From positions 39,272 through 103,271 of the forward strand of contig NZ_JONJ01000013.1 in NCBI RefSeq assembly GCF_000711825.1: DNA of 64,000 nt, written 5' to 3'. Made by a program: the position numbers and the translations under genes. Shown here in pieces: positions 25,681-34,841 of this stretch (within the stretch, counting starts at the first letter, position 1; every line of letters begins with the position of its first letter). The DNA comes from [Clostridium] aminophilum DSM 10710 (GTDB lineage: Bacteria; Bacillota; Clostridia; Lachnospirales; Lachnospiraceae). The notes below the pieces were generated by a model that worked only from the letters and a program-made list of their open reading frames with translations, was not told the origin of the DNA and searched no databases.

Positions 25681-25783
25681 ATTATATGTAGAAAACAGTA
25701 AATAGTGTGAATTTTCGTATGAAAAGTATTGATAGACCCATGAGGATTTCGAAATAGATAGTTAGGTTGTTTTAGTGTAAAAT
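25681..25783. promoter_or_regulatory. Divergent promoter region of the catabolic locus
   Basis: On the minus strand TATAAT (25686-25681) has TTCACA 19 bases upstream (25711-25706). On the plus strand TAAAAT (25778-25783) has TAGATA 17 bases upstream (25755-25760). Both are weak, as expected for activated catabolic promoters. The 258-base region 25624-25881 has no gene. Confidence 0.35.
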
Positions 25784-25884
25784 GTGAACAGCGAGAAATA
25801 AAAATTGTCGGATTTGCATAAAACAAAAACGCCTCGTGGCAGCATCTTGCGTCGAACTGTCAAGAGTATATTAGGAGGACAATG

Positions 25885-26724
25885 ATGGCACGTAAATATT
25901 CACTCGCTTACTTAACTATTCCGGGAACCAACCCGATGGATCAGATCCGCATTGCAAAAGAGGCCGGATATGATTATGTCAGTCTTCGTACCATTCCGAT
26001 GCATCTTCCCGGTGAACCGGAGTTCCTTCTGGATAAGGATCCGGAGCTTTTTGAGGCGACGAAGAAAGCTCTGAAAGAGTACGATATGCCTCTGATGGAT
26101 ATTGAGCTTGCCCGTGTTCGTCCGGACCTTGATATCGAAGAGTATGAGCCGGCTTTCGAGAAAGCGGCAGAGCTCGGCGGAACTGACGTACTCGGTAGCA
26201 TTTGGACCAGAGACAAGGCATTCTATGTGGAGAAGGTCGGACGTATCTGTGAGATGGCGAAGAAGTACGGACTTAACTACAATGTGGAGTTTCTTCCCTG
26301 GGCAGGCGTGAGAAACCTTCAGGAGGACATTACATTAGTGGATACGGTGGGGGCCGATAACCTCTATGTAATGGTAGATACCCTTCATGCAGGCCGCGCG
26401 GGAGTCACTCCGGATGAACTGAAGAGAACACCGAAGAAATACTTCCATTTTATGCATCTTTGCGACGGACCGGCAGGACCGGACGGCGACGTTGTTCTGG
26501 ACAATATCAAAGATGACCTGATGCTCTATACTGCCCGTGAGGCAAGATATTATGTGGGCGAGGGCGATATCAATATTGCCGGTTTGGTCGAAGCGCTTCC
26601 GGATCTTCCGCTCTCCATTGAACTTCCGAATCTGGAGGCCATCCGTAAGTACGGAGTGGAGGGACATGCAAAGAACTGCATTGACAAGGCAAAGGCATAT
26701 TTTGCGGAACGCGGCATCGAGTAA
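25885..26724 (+). CDS. Xylose-isomerase-like TIM-barrel protein (sugar phosphate isomerase/epimerase family)
   Basis: A 279-residue TIM barrel of the AP-endonuclease-2/sugar isomerase family. Probable metal ligands are, counting from the ATG three bases upstream, E136 (NVEFLPW), D166 and H169 (VDTLHA), H192 (FMHLCD) and E247 (SIELPN). The family covers hydroxypyruvate and inosose isomerases, tagatose epimerases and 3-dehydroshikimate dehydratases, so function cannot be read from fold alone. AGGAGG is six bases before 25885 and only three before the adjacent ATG at 25882. It heads the plus-strand half of the divergent locus and precedes a shikimate-dehydrogenase-like gene. Confidence 0.8.
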   Translation: MARKYSLAYLTIPGTNPMDQIRIAKEAGYDYVSLRTIPMHLPGEPEFLLDKDPELFEATKKALKEYDMPLMDIELARVRPDLDIEEYEPAFEKAAELGGTDVLGSIWTRDKAFYVEKVGRICEMAKKYGLNYNVEFLPWAGVRNLQEDITLVDTVGADNLYVMVDTLHAGRAGVTPDELKRTPKKYFHFMHLCDGPAGPDGDVVLDNIKDDLMLYTAREARYYVGEGDINIAGLVEALPDLPLSIELPNLEAIRKYGVEGHAKNCIDKAKAYFAERGIE

Positions 26725-26853
26725 AACCTTTGCAGCAGGTGCAGAGGGGCAGAAAGCTTCGCCCGGAGAATAATAGGTATGAATTATTCCAATGGGAAGT
26801 TATGGAAAAAAGAAGGTAAACTTAAAAGGGGCGAATTTTTAGGAGGAAGTTAA

Positions 26854-27711
26854 ATGAATATCAATATTGATACAAAGTTTATTACACTTCTGGGTGATCC
26901 GCTGAAACAGTCTTTTGCTGCGAGAATGCAGAATGCGGGCTATGAGGCGGCAGGTCTTAACATGCAGTATTTTTATACTGTCGTGGACAACGAGCATCTG
27001 GGCGATGTGGTGAACGGTCTCCGGTACATGAACTTTGCCGGCTTTGCCGTAACAAAGCCGAATAAGGTAAAAGTTCTGGAGTATCTCGATGAACTCGACC
27101 CGCTTTGCCGGAAGATGGGGGCCTCGAATACCGTTGTTAAGACACCGGAAGGAAAGCTTGTCGGATACAATACGGACGGTATCGGTTTCTACACGAGCCT
27201 TGTGGAGGAAGGCAAGGTTGATGTGGAGAATTCCGTATTCTTCTGCTTCGGTGCAGGCGGTGCGGGACGCGCGATGTGCTCTGTTCTTGCATACAAGGGC
27301 GCGAAAAAGATCTATATCACGGACTATTATGATGAGGCTTCCGAGTCTCTCGTGAAAGATATCAATGAAAACTTTGCTCCGGTGGCAGAGCAGGTAAAAA
27401 AAGGTGATTTCTCCAAACTGGAAGAGAGTACGGTAATCCTGAACGCTTCCGGAATCGGAATGGGAAGTCATATCGGTGAGACCCCGATGCCGGAAGAATA
27501 CATTAAGGAAGGAATGTTCTTCTTTGATGCATGCTATAACCCGGATAAGACACAGTTTCTCTTAAATGCGGAGAAGAAAGGCTGCAGGATCCTGAACGGA
27601 CTGGGAATGTCCCTGTATCAGGGCGCAGCGCAGATCGAGTTGTGGACGGGCGGAAAAGCTCCGGTCGAGGCAATGAGAAAAGAACTTCTCGACATTATCG
27701 CAGGAAAGTAA
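26854..27711 (+). CDS. Shikimate-dehydrogenase-like oxidoreductase
   Basis: A 285-residue protein with the two AroE domains: an N-terminal substrate domain and a Rossmann domain with FGAGGAGRA (about 132-140). In true AroE the opening reads like H-S-x-S-P, two serines holding the shikimate carboxylate. Here the stretch is LGDPLKQSFAARMQNAGY, with the His and second Ser-Pro lost. The catalytic Lys lies in AVTKPNKVK and the partner Asp in GYNTDGIGF. It is probably an NAD(P)-dependent dehydrogenase for a related hydroxy acid such as quinate or another polyol acid, not a biosynthetic enzyme. AGGAGG precedes the ATG. Confidence 0.8.
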   Translation: MNINIDTKFITLLGDPLKQSFAARMQNAGYEAAGLNMQYFYTVVDNEHLGDVVNGLRYMNFAGFAVTKPNKVKVLEYLDELDPLCRKMGASNTVVKTPEGKLVGYNTDGIGFYTSLVEEGKVDVENSVFFCFGAGGAGRAMCSVLAYKGAKKIYITDYYDEASESLVKDINENFAPVAEQVKKGDFSKLEESTVILNASGIGMGSHIGETPMPEEYIKEGMFFFDACYNPDKTQFLLNAEKKGCRILNGLGMSLYQGAAQIELWTGGKAPVEAMRKELLDIIAGK

Positions 27712-27803
27712 TTCACATAAGTGATTTTTGACAGCGACAGCCTGCTGCGAGAATGATCAGAAGAAGGGCAGCCGGTTGTCAGACAAAATGACAGGAGGTA
27801 GAC

Positions 27804-28367
27804 ATGGCATTTATAAAATGGTTGGACGATCACCTGGAGGAAGCATTCCTCGTGATCTGTCTGGTCCTGATTTCCGTGGTCATGATGGCGCAGGTTATCG
27901 TCAGAAAGATTCCGGGAATTCAGCCGCTGACATGGGCGGAGGAGTTCAGTAGATTTCTCTGGATCATGAGCGTATTTGTTTCACTGGCATACACCATCCG
28001 CAAGGAGAGTATGCTTCGCGTCGGCGTTGTGCTGGATCTCTTTCCGGCTATCATCCGCAAGGTCGTTGGTATCTGTGTTGATGTTGTTGTGATCGCCATG
28101 ATGGGCATCTGTGCGGTGAATTCCATCGGCGTGTACAACAAGATTGTAGCCAGCGGTGAGTTATCTCCGGCGATGCAGTGGCCGATGGCAAGTGTTTATG
28201 TCTTCATGCTGCTCGGATTCTTTCTGGCAACAGCAAGAGGCGTACAGATGCTGATTATCCACATCCGGCATTTCGGTGATAAGGTTGCCACCACTCTGGA
28301 GCAGACGATGGAAGATGCAAAGAGTGAGGCGGCTGCAGGACAGCACGCAGAAGGAGGAAATGAATAA
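27804..28367 (+). CDS. dctQ: TRAP transporter small permease (DctQ type)
   Basis: A 187-residue membrane protein with four hydrophobic segments (about 10-35, 45-70, 85-110, 125-150) and the family's PLTWAEEFSRFLWIM motif. TRAP systems import carboxylates and related acids using a sodium gradient; DctQ pairs with the large permease. AGGAGG lies before the ATG. The stop overlaps the DctM start by one base (TAATG). Genes before it suggest the substrate is an acid handled by the isomerase and dehydrogenase. Confidence 0.92.
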   Translation: MAFIKWLDDHLEEAFLVICLVLISVVMMAQVIVRKIPGIQPLTWAEEFSRFLWIMSVFVSLAYTIRKESMLRVGVVLDLFPAIIRKVVGICVDVVVIAMMGICAVNSIGVYNKIVASGELSPAMQWPMASVYVFMLLGFFLATARGVQMLIIHIRHFGDKVATTLEQTMEDAKSEAAAGQHAEGGNE

Positions 28368-29668
28368 TGGCTGCTATAATGGTATTTGCGGTATTTCTGG
28401 TAGCGATCTTCGTTTCCGTACCGATCGGTATGTCCATGGTACTCGGATCTGTAGCTCCTATCATGTTACTTGGTAAAGGCGGAACCATCGAGCAGGTTCT
28501 GAACAACTGCTTCTCGGGTGCGAACTCGACACCGATCCTCGCAGTTCCGCTGTTTATCCTTGGCGGTGTTATCATGGCCGAGGGTGGTATTTCCAGAAAA
28601 CTCTTCAACTTTTTCTCTTATTTTGTAGGGAAACTTCCGGGCGGCGTTCCGTGTGCGGTTATTCTTACCTGTCTGTTCTACGGCGCGATCTCCGGTTCCG
28701 GTCCTGCTACTACTGCAGCGGTTGGTGCGATGTGCATCCCGTTCATGGTAAACCTTGGCTATGACAGAACCTGGTCTGCAGGTCTGATTGCCGTTGCCGG
28801 CGGTCTCGGCGTTATCATCCCGCCGTCTATCCCGTTCGTTCTGTATTCTCTGGCGACCGGCGTATCCACCGGTGATCTGTTCCTGGGCGGTGTATTCCCG
28901 GGTATCCTGATCGGTGGTTCCATGATGGTTTACGCGATTGCATACTGCCTGAAACACAATGAGAACCAGTCGGTTATCAACGAGAGAATGAATGAACTTC
29001 ATGCGCAGGGTCTCGGCAAGATTTTCCGTGAGTCCTTCTGGGCACTGCTCTGCCCGATCATCGTTCTCGGCGGTATCTACACCGGTTTTGTCACTCCGAC
29101 AGAGGCTGCGGTAGTTTCCGTATTCTATGCGCTGATCGTCTCCCTGTTCATTTACCGGTCCATCACTGTAAAGCAGCTGATCCCGTTCCTGTGCAATTCG
29201 GTTAAGACATACGGCGGTCTTGCATTCGTACTTGCATTCGCAACCGCTTTCGGCCGTGTACTTTCCCTGACAAAGGCGACCAAGGTTGTTCAGGACTTCA
29301 TCATCGCAAACTTCACGACAAGCTTCAGCGTACTGACGGTCTGCATGGTATTCTTCCTGATTCTCGGAATGGTTATGGATACGGGTCCTGCAATCATTAT
29401 TCTTGCACCGGTACTTCTTCCGGCGGTACAGGAGCTCGGTGTCGATCCGGTACACTTCGGTGTTATCCTGGTTTGCTGCCTGTCGATCGGACTTGCAACA
29501 CCGCCGTTCGGACTTGACCTTTTCGTTGCGGGAAATCTGGCGGAAGAGCAGCCGATGGATGTTGCCAAGAAGGCAATTCCGTTCATGCTGGCATTCTTCA
29601 TCGCGATGCTGCTGATTACCTACATTCCGGGTATCTCGACAACCCTCGTGAGCATTATGAAGAAATAA
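28367..29668 (+). CDS. dctM: TRAP transporter large permease (DctM type)
   Basis: A 433-residue membrane protein with about twelve hydrophobic segments. Family marks include YGAISGSGPATTAAVGAMCI with the sodium- and substrate-site glycine/serine region, VIIPPSIPFVLYS, and TGPAIIILAPVLLP with SIGLATPPFGLDLF in the second half. It forms the membrane translocation unit with DctQ. A perfect hairpin, not a terminator with T run, separates it from the binding-protein gene. Confidence 0.95.
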   Translation: MAAIMVFAVFLVAIFVSVPIGMSMVLGSVAPIMLLGKGGTIEQVLNNCFSGANSTPILAVPLFILGGVIMAEGGISRKLFNFFSYFVGKLPGGVPCAVILTCLFYGAISGSGPATTAAVGAMCIPFMVNLGYDRTWSAGLIAVAGGLGVIIPPSIPFVLYSLATGVSTGDLFLGGVFPGILIGGSMMVYAIAYCLKHNENQSVINERMNELHAQGLGKIFRESFWALLCPIIVLGGIYTGFVTPTEAAVVSVFYALIVSLFIYRSITVKQLIPFLCNSVKTYGGLAFVLAFATAFGRVLSLTKATKVVQDFIIANFTTSFSVLTVCMVFFLILGMVMDTGPAIIILAPVLLPAVQELGVDPVHFGVILVCCLSIGLATPPFGLDLFVAGNLAEEQPMDVAKKAIPFMLAFFIAMLLITYIPGISTTLVSIMKK

Positions 29669-29700
29669 TGATTCCGGTACATTTGCTTCTTTGAACAGTC

Positions 29701-29730
29701 CTCTGCAGGCTCTATTTGCAGCCTGCAGAG
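29701..29730 (+). other. Intra-operon hairpin between dctM and dctP
   Basis: CTCTGCAGGCT (29701-29711) pairs perfectly with AGCCTGCAGAG (29720-29730), loop of eight bases, no T run. A likely mRNA-stability or processing element allowing the binding protein to be made in excess. Confidence 0.55.
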
Positions 29731-29866
29731 TCAGAAGACAGCAGAATGTACAAAACAAGAATAAAATATAAAAATAATTGATAATACTTATGCATTTTCT
29801 GATTTATGGTATACAATAGAAGATGCTTGGTATAGTGGCAATCAAAAACAAGAGGAGGAGAAAATT

Positions 29867-30994
29867 ATGAAACTGAGAAAAGTAACAGCGCTCGCACTCA
29901 CAGGTGCAATGGTAGCAGGTCTTGCAGCATGCGGCGGCGGTGGTTCTGCAGCGGCTACAACAAAGGCAGCAGAAGAGACAAAAGCGGCTGCAGAGTCTAA
30001 GGCTGCAGAGTCCAAGGCAGATGAAAAAGCTGCGGATGCGGATTACTCCAAGCTGGACAAGGTTGAGCTCATCGGTGCGGATTCCACCGGTAAGGGCGCA
30101 GCAGGTCAGATCTTCGGAGAGCTCGTTGCATCCAAGGTTGACAAGATCACCGGCGGACAGCTCACCATTGATTATCATCCGAACGGCGAGCTCGGCGGCG
30201 ATGCTGATCTTCTTCGTCAGGAGCAGTCCGGCGATATCGATATCGTAGTTTGCCAGACCGCACCGACCGTATCCTTCATCCCGGAGATGGCGGTATTCGA
30301 TCTTCCGATGGTATTCGCAAAGTACGACGGTGACAAGATCGACCAGGTACTGAACGGCCAGGATTCCAAGTTCAACGAGCAGCTCTCCGCAGCATATGAG
30401 ACTGCAGGTTTCCACAAGCTCGGTATTCTTCAGAATGCGACCTATCGTCTTACCACCTCAAACAAAGAGGTTAAGACCAAGGCTGACTTCAAGGAGCTGA
30501 AGATCAGAACCATGGAGAATGCAAACCACATGGCATTCTGGACAGCAATCGGCGCAGCTCCGACTCCGCTGGCATGGGCAGAGGTTTACATCTCTCTTCA
30601 GAACGGAACCATCGATGCAGAGGAGAATGCAGCAGATACCTGCGTAGGTGCAAACTTCCAGGAAGTTCAGAAGTACCTTGCATGCACAAACCACATCCTC
30701 TATGCAAACCAGATCTCCATCAACAAGGACAAGTATGAGAGCCTTGACCCGGCTTACCAGGCAGCTCTTGATCAGGCTGTAAGCGAGGCGATTGCTGAGA
30801 TGAGACCGCAGCTTGAGAAGATTGATAAGGATTCCAAGAAGACTCTTACCGACGGCGGCATGACTCTGATCGAGTATGACAACGCATTCTATGATGAGAT
30901 CCTTGCTCTTGACGGCGTTAAGGACCTCTACAAGAAGATCGACGGCGATGTAAAGGGCCTTGGAACAACTCTTCAGGAGTCTCTTGCAAAGTAA
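29867..30994 (+). CDS. dctP: TRAP transporter substrate-binding lipoprotein (DctP type)
   Basis: A 375-residue exported binding protein. A lipoprotein signal ends LAACGG with the lipid-carrying Cys22, followed by an Ala/Lys/Glu-rich linker (about 25-65) that tethers the domain to the membrane. The DctP domain includes YHPNGELGGDADLLRQ and the conserved KELKIRTMEN-type carboxylate-binding arginine segment near residue 210, supporting an acidic ligand. Codon use is strongly biased, implying high expression. AGAGGAGGAG precedes the ATG. Confidence 0.95.
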   Translation: MKLRKVTALALTGAMVAGLAACGGGGSAAATTKAAEETKAAAESKAAESKADEKAADADYSKLDKVELIGADSTGKGAAGQIFGELVASKVDKITGGQLTIDYHPNGELGGDADLLRQEQSGDIDIVVCQTAPTVSFIPEMAVFDLPMVFAKYDGDKIDQVLNGQDSKFNEQLSAAYETAGFHKLGILQNATYRLTTSNKEVKTKADFKELKIRTMENANHMAFWTAIGAAPTPLAWAEVYISLQNGTIDAEENAADTCVGANFQEVQKYLACTNHILYANQISINKDKYESLDPAYQAALDQAVSEAIAEMRPQLEKIDKDSKKTLTDGGMTLIEYDNAFYDEILALDGVKDLYKKIDGDVKGLGTTLQESLAK

Positions 30995-31025
30995 TTTGAT
31001 CTGACATTCTGATACAGAATTTCCG

Positions 31026-31064
31026 GCGGGGCCGGCGCAGTGATGCGCCGGTCCCGCTCTTTTT
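31026..31064 (+). terminator. Terminator after dctP
   Basis: A 14-pair GC-rich stem (31026-31039 with 31044-31057, one wobble), loop GTGA, then TCTTTTT. Confidence 0.92.
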
Positions 31065-31080
31065 GGTGCGGCTAACCCGC

Positions 31081-31106
31081 CGAAGCCCGCTTGCGGACTT
31101 TGTTTT
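31081..31106 (+). repeat. Dispersed intergenic repeat, fragment E (tail only)
   Basis: CGAAGCCCGCTTGCGGACTT followed by TGTTTT matches the tail of copy A (10467-10491) with a few changes. Confidence 0.55.
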
Positions 31107-31358
31107 GCGTTAAATCCGGTGTTTGCGCAGAATTCGAATACTGACGAATATGAAAAAAAATGACATAATAATGTATACATTGCATAATTCCGTAAAATGA
31201 TAGATAATATTTAAGATATTTTAAGTGGAAGATAAATGGAGTGAAGAATTACGGAAACGCAGGAACCGGCATACTGTTATGCCGGGAAAACCAGACAGAA
31301 AATGTGGAAATGTGATCCGGAACCCGGGCAGTGACAGTAATAAAGGAGGACGCCATCA

Positions 31359-32297
31359 ATGAATCTTCGTCAGCTGCAGTATTTTAAGACGATCGCGGAA
31401 TTGGAGCATTATACCAGAGCTGCGGAACAGCTCTTTGTCAGTCAGTCCAATCTCAGTCATTCCATCAAGGAATTGGAAGATGAACTGAATGTTCAGCTCT
31501 TTGTCCGCAAAGGAAGAAATGTTCAGCTGACCAAATACGGGGAAATTTTCCTTCCGTATGTCTCCCAGGCGCTGGATCTTTTGGATAACGGTGTACAGTG
31601 TGTAAACAATTATGTCAATCCGGACACCGGTTCCGTGATTGTGTCCGGTTTTCCGTCCCTGTCCGAGTTTATTCCGGAAGTGGTGGTTCGCTATATTTCC
31701 GAGACCAATCGCGTCGGAGTTCATGTACAGTTTAATCAGGCGGCAGATTATGAGACATTAAAGAAACAGCTGAAGGCGGGAGATATTGATCTGGCGTTCT
31801 GTACCAAAATTGACGATGAGGCGATCGGATGCGCCCCCATCGGTGAGCACCAGCTAGTGCTTCTGGCTCCGGAAGACAGTCCCTATGATGAAGGGGAGGC
31901 GGTTGACCTCTCGGAACTGGACGGCCAGCCGTTTGTGGCGTTTAATCACAGCTGCGAGCTGAGATTTTTTACCGACAGTCTCTTTGAGAAACTGGATATT
32001 CATCCGAAAATCACCATGGAAACCGCTCAGGATGTCCTGATTTATGGTATGGTCGCCGCAAAACAGGGGCTTGCCATTGCGCCGAAGCCCATCGGAGGAA
32101 CTCCGTACCGTCTGAAGGAGCTGAAGATAGCGAATGAGATACCGAACCGTAAGGTCTATGTGGCGTGGAACAAGGTGCGGTATATGCCGCCGGCCGCCGC
32201 GTATCTGAGAGATTTTATCCTGAAGAAAGGGATGATCTTTGACCAGTTCTTTGAGAGAAGGGATAAGAGACGTAGACAGAAGCTCGAAGAGTACTGA
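31359..32297 (+). CDS. LysR-family transcriptional regulator
   Basis: A 312-residue regulator with the LysR winged helix-turn-helix at the N-terminus (MNLRQLQYFKTIAELEHYTR, then AAEQLFVSQSNLSHSIKELE) and a periplasmic-binding-like effector domain from about residue 90. AAGGAGG precedes the ATG. It sits between the TRAP genes and the ThDP/lyase operon and is on the same strand as both, so either or both may be targets. The effector is probably the transported acid or a breakdown product. Confidence 0.92.
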   Translation: MNLRQLQYFKTIAELEHYTRAAEQLFVSQSNLSHSIKELEDELNVQLFVRKGRNVQLTKYGEIFLPYVSQALDLLDNGVQCVNNYVNPDTGSVIVSGFPSLSEFIPEVVVRYISETNRVGVHVQFNQAADYETLKKQLKAGDIDLAFCTKIDDEAIGCAPIGEHQLVLLAPEDSPYDEGEAVDLSELDGQPFVAFNHSCELRFFTDSLFEKLDIHPKITMETAQDVLIYGMVAAKQGLAIAPKPIGGTPYRLKELKIANEIPNRKVYVAWNKVRYMPPAAAYLRDFILKKGMIFDQFFERRDKRRRQKLEEY

Positions 32298-32429
32298 GCC
32301 GGATCACCGGATATTTCCGATGCGTTCCTTCCGGCGATGAAGGGGAGAGCGGGCAGAACAGATAACAGAAGAGAGCATTGAGGACAACAGAGCGTAAGAG
32401 AGAAGAACAGACAAAAACAGAGAAAACAG

Positions 32430-32472
32430 AACCGGGGTCCGGGGGCCGTGCGCCTTCGGCTCCCGGTTTTTC
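32430..32472 (+). terminator. Terminator after the first LysR gene
   Basis: AACCGGG (32430-32436) pairs with CCCGGTT (32462-32468), with an inner GCCG/CGGC stem, followed by TTT. Confidence 0.8.
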
Positions 32473-32474
32473 CA

Positions 32475-32581
32475 TATTATAGAAAGGTGCTTTGCACTTC
32501 CTGTTTCCTGTGACATAAAACGCTCCGTGAGGGTGTGCACGCCGCTGAGCGGAGGATGTCTTCTTTCGGTGACCAGCGGAG
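32475..32581 (+). repeat. Dispersed intergenic repeat, copy C (degenerate)
   Basis: Has a shortened head (AGGTGCTTTGCACTTCCTG), the AACGCTCCGTGAGGGTGTGC block with the CCGCTGAGCGG end, and a CGGTGACCAGCGGAGG stretch also found in copy D. The tail block is missing. It lies in the 609-base gap 32298-32906; the remainder to 32906 is AT-rich with no clear promoter. Confidence 0.65.
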
Positions 32582-32906
32582 GATTTTCAGGCAAAAACAT
32601 GAATAATTCCAATGGTTGGATGAAAGCAAGATATTAGACTTTATGTTGTCAATAAGGTACTATTCAGATAGTTGATATGAACAAAAAACTGCCGATAAAC
32701 AGTACGTATCCATCATAAATTCACAAAACCGAAAACAGTGCTGAATACAATTCAAACTGTGAATTGACGGATATGTACAAACAGGGGTTTTCTGTAAGAC
32801 GGAACGTCTTCCGGATGATTGGGATGAAGAGCATCATTTTTCCTAATGCGCGGAAGTGTTTCTGAAAGCGAAATGAGCTGTTTAAGAGAAATGAAGGAGG
32901 AATCAA

Positions 32907-34742
32907 ATGGCTAAGAAGCTTGTTTCTGATCTCATGGTTGACTATCTGGTTCGCCGTGGTGAGAAGTACGTATTTGGTCTCTGCGGACATACCGTAATCG
33001 GTATGCTCGACGCACTTTCCCGCAGAGAGAAGGACATCACTTATATTTCCAACCGTCACGAGTCTGTTGCATCCACCGCGGCAGATGGATACGCTCGTCT
33101 GACACATAAGGCATCCGTTGTTATGTGTCACCTTGGTCCGGGTCTCACAAACGTTCTGACCGGTGTTGCCAATGCTTCTTTTGATTCGATTCCGATGGTT
33201 GTCATCGCAGGCGATGTGCCGAGCTACTATTACGGCCGTGATCCGCATCAGGAAGTTAACATGCATGAGGACGGATCCCAGTACAAGATTCTTGAGCCGG
33301 TTGTAAAGAGAGCATGGAGAATCGATGATCCGGAAGCTCTTCCGTACATCATGGATAAGGCATTCCGTCTGGCGGAGTCCGGCAGACCGGGCCCGGTTCT
33401 CATCGATATGCCGATGGATATGTTCTCCCGCGAGGTTGAAGAAGAACTCTGGTCCAGGACCTACAAGGACAGCCAGTTCACCTACAGACCGGCGATCGAT
33501 CCGACCGCAGCAAAGACCATTGCGGAGAAGCTGGTAAATGCGAAGGCTCCGGTTCTTCACGCAGGCGGCGGAATCCTTCTTTCTCAGGCGTCCGAAGAGC
33601 TTGCAGCTCTGGCCGAGTTTATGGATTTCCCGGTAAGCCGTACACTGGCAGGACAGGGATGTATCTCCGATCAGCATCCGCTGATGATCGGTCAGACCGG
33701 TTTCTGGGGACTGGAATTCACCCACAAGCTGACAAACAATGCGGATGTAATCCTTGGTCTTGGTACAAGATTTGCAGAGGCTGATTCCTCTTCCTGGTAT
33801 CAGGGTGTAACCTTCAATCCGGATACCACGGAGTTTATGCAGGTTGACATCGATCCGTACCAGATCGGTAAGAACTATCCGGTATCGGTAGGCGCTGTCG
33901 GTGATCTCAAGATTGCGCTCACACAGATTCTGGATGAAATTAAGAAGATCTGCCCGGAGGGCAGAAAGAACCCGGCTCTTCGCGACGAGATTGCGAAGGC
34001 AAAGGCGGACTTCAAGAAGTCCAACGAGGCGATTTCCAACGACAGCAGATTCCCGATGACTCCGCAGAGAATTCTTCGCGATGTCAAGGAAGCTCTTCCG
34101 GAAGATGCGGTAATCTTCACCGATGTAGGCTGGAACAAGAACGGTGTTGCTCAGGAGTACGACATCACTATCCCGGGCACAATTCATCACTCATCCGGTC
34201 TGGCTACCATGGGCTTCGGTTCTTCCGCAGTTCTCGGCGGTAAGCTGGCTGCTCCGGATAAGATCTGCGTAACACTGACCGGTGACGGCGGCTTCGGCGT
34301 TAACCCGACCTGCCTTGCCACTGCGGTAGAGCAGGGCATCGCCTGCACATGGGTTGTTATGAACAACTCCGCATTCGGCACCATCGCAGGACTGGAAAAT
34401 GGTTCCTACGGCACATTCTTTGGAACAAAGTTCAAGACACCGAGCGGCGAGAGCTATTCTCCGAGCTGGGCAGGCGTAGCGAAAGCTTACGGCGTAGATT
34501 CTGTCTGCGTACAGAGCGCAGAAGAGTTCCTTCCGGCAATGAAGAAGGCGATTGAGGCCAACAAGGCCGGCAAACCGTTCCTGGTAGAGGCTCCGATGGA
34601 GAACATTGTCGTTCCGACTCCGGGATGCTGGAACATCAACGATATCTACAAACCGAATGAGTTCGTTAAGGAAGGTAAACTTGTAGAGAAGAAGGATGGC
34701 CAGTGGGTTGCTCCGAGCCACTCCAAGTCCCACAAGGGCTGA
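32907..34742 (+). CDS. Acetolactate-synthase-like ThDP-dependent enzyme
   Basis: A 611-residue ThDP enzyme with the POX/acetolactate synthase fold: N-terminal pyrimidine domain with catalytic E52 in NRHESVAS, central domain (about 195-330), and C-terminal diphosphate domain with GDGGFGVNPTCLATA followed by VVMNNSAFG. Relatives include acetolactate synthase, glyoxylate carboligase, oxalyl-CoA decarboxylase and sulfoacetaldehyde acetyltransferase. It lacks an adjacent ilvN-type regulatory subunit, and its neighbours are lyases, so a catabolic 2-oxoacid decarboxylase or carboligase is more likely than branched-chain synthesis. AAGGAGG precedes the ATG. Confidence 0.8.
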   Translation: MAKKLVSDLMVDYLVRRGEKYVFGLCGHTVIGMLDALSRREKDITYISNRHESVASTAADGYARLTHKASVVMCHLGPGLTNVLTGVANASFDSIPMVVIAGDVPSYYYGRDPHQEVNMHEDGSQYKILEPVVKRAWRIDDPEALPYIMDKAFRLAESGRPGPVLIDMPMDMFSREVEEELWSRTYKDSQFTYRPAIDPTAAKTIAEKLVNAKAPVLHAGGGILLSQASEELAALAEFMDFPVSRTLAGQGCISDQHPLMIGQTGFWGLEFTHKLTNNADVILGLGTRFAEADSSSWYQGVTFNPDTTEFMQVDIDPYQIGKNYPVSVGAVGDLKIALTQILDEIKKICPEGRKNPALRDEIAKAKADFKKSNEAISNDSRFPMTPQRILRDVKEALPEDAVIFTDVGWNKNGVAQEYDITIPGTIHHSSGLATMGFGSSAVLGGKLAAPDKICVTLTGDGGFGVNPTCLATAVEQGIACTWVVMNNSAFGTIAGLENGSYGTFFGTKFKTPSGESYSPSWAGVAKAYGVDSVCVQSAEEFLPAMKKAIEANKAGKPFLVEAPMENIVVPTPGCWNINDIYKPNEFVKEGKLVEKKDGQWVAPSHSKSHKG

Positions 34743-34786
34743 TTGACATCCGACATTCATCTAAAAGAGACGAATATCATAGCACG

Positions 34787-34812
34787 GGGCTGCGCGGGTA
34801 TCCGCGCAGCCC
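34787..34812 (+). other. Perfect hairpin between the ThDP gene and first lyase
   Basis: GGGCTGCGCGG (34787-34797) pairs with CCGCGCAGCCC (34802-34812), loop GTAT, no T run. It lies in the 99-base gap of an otherwise continuous operon and may set relative expression or protect the downstream mRNA. Confidence 0.55.
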
Positions 34813-34841
34813 TATCTAAGCTGGAAAGCGAGGTAATTATT

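Noticed and set aside
32907..34742. Annotation as biosynthetic acetolactate synthase (ilvB)
   Set aside because: No ilvN or ilvC neighbours, and the gene begins an operon of catabolic lyases; only the general ThDP family is supported.
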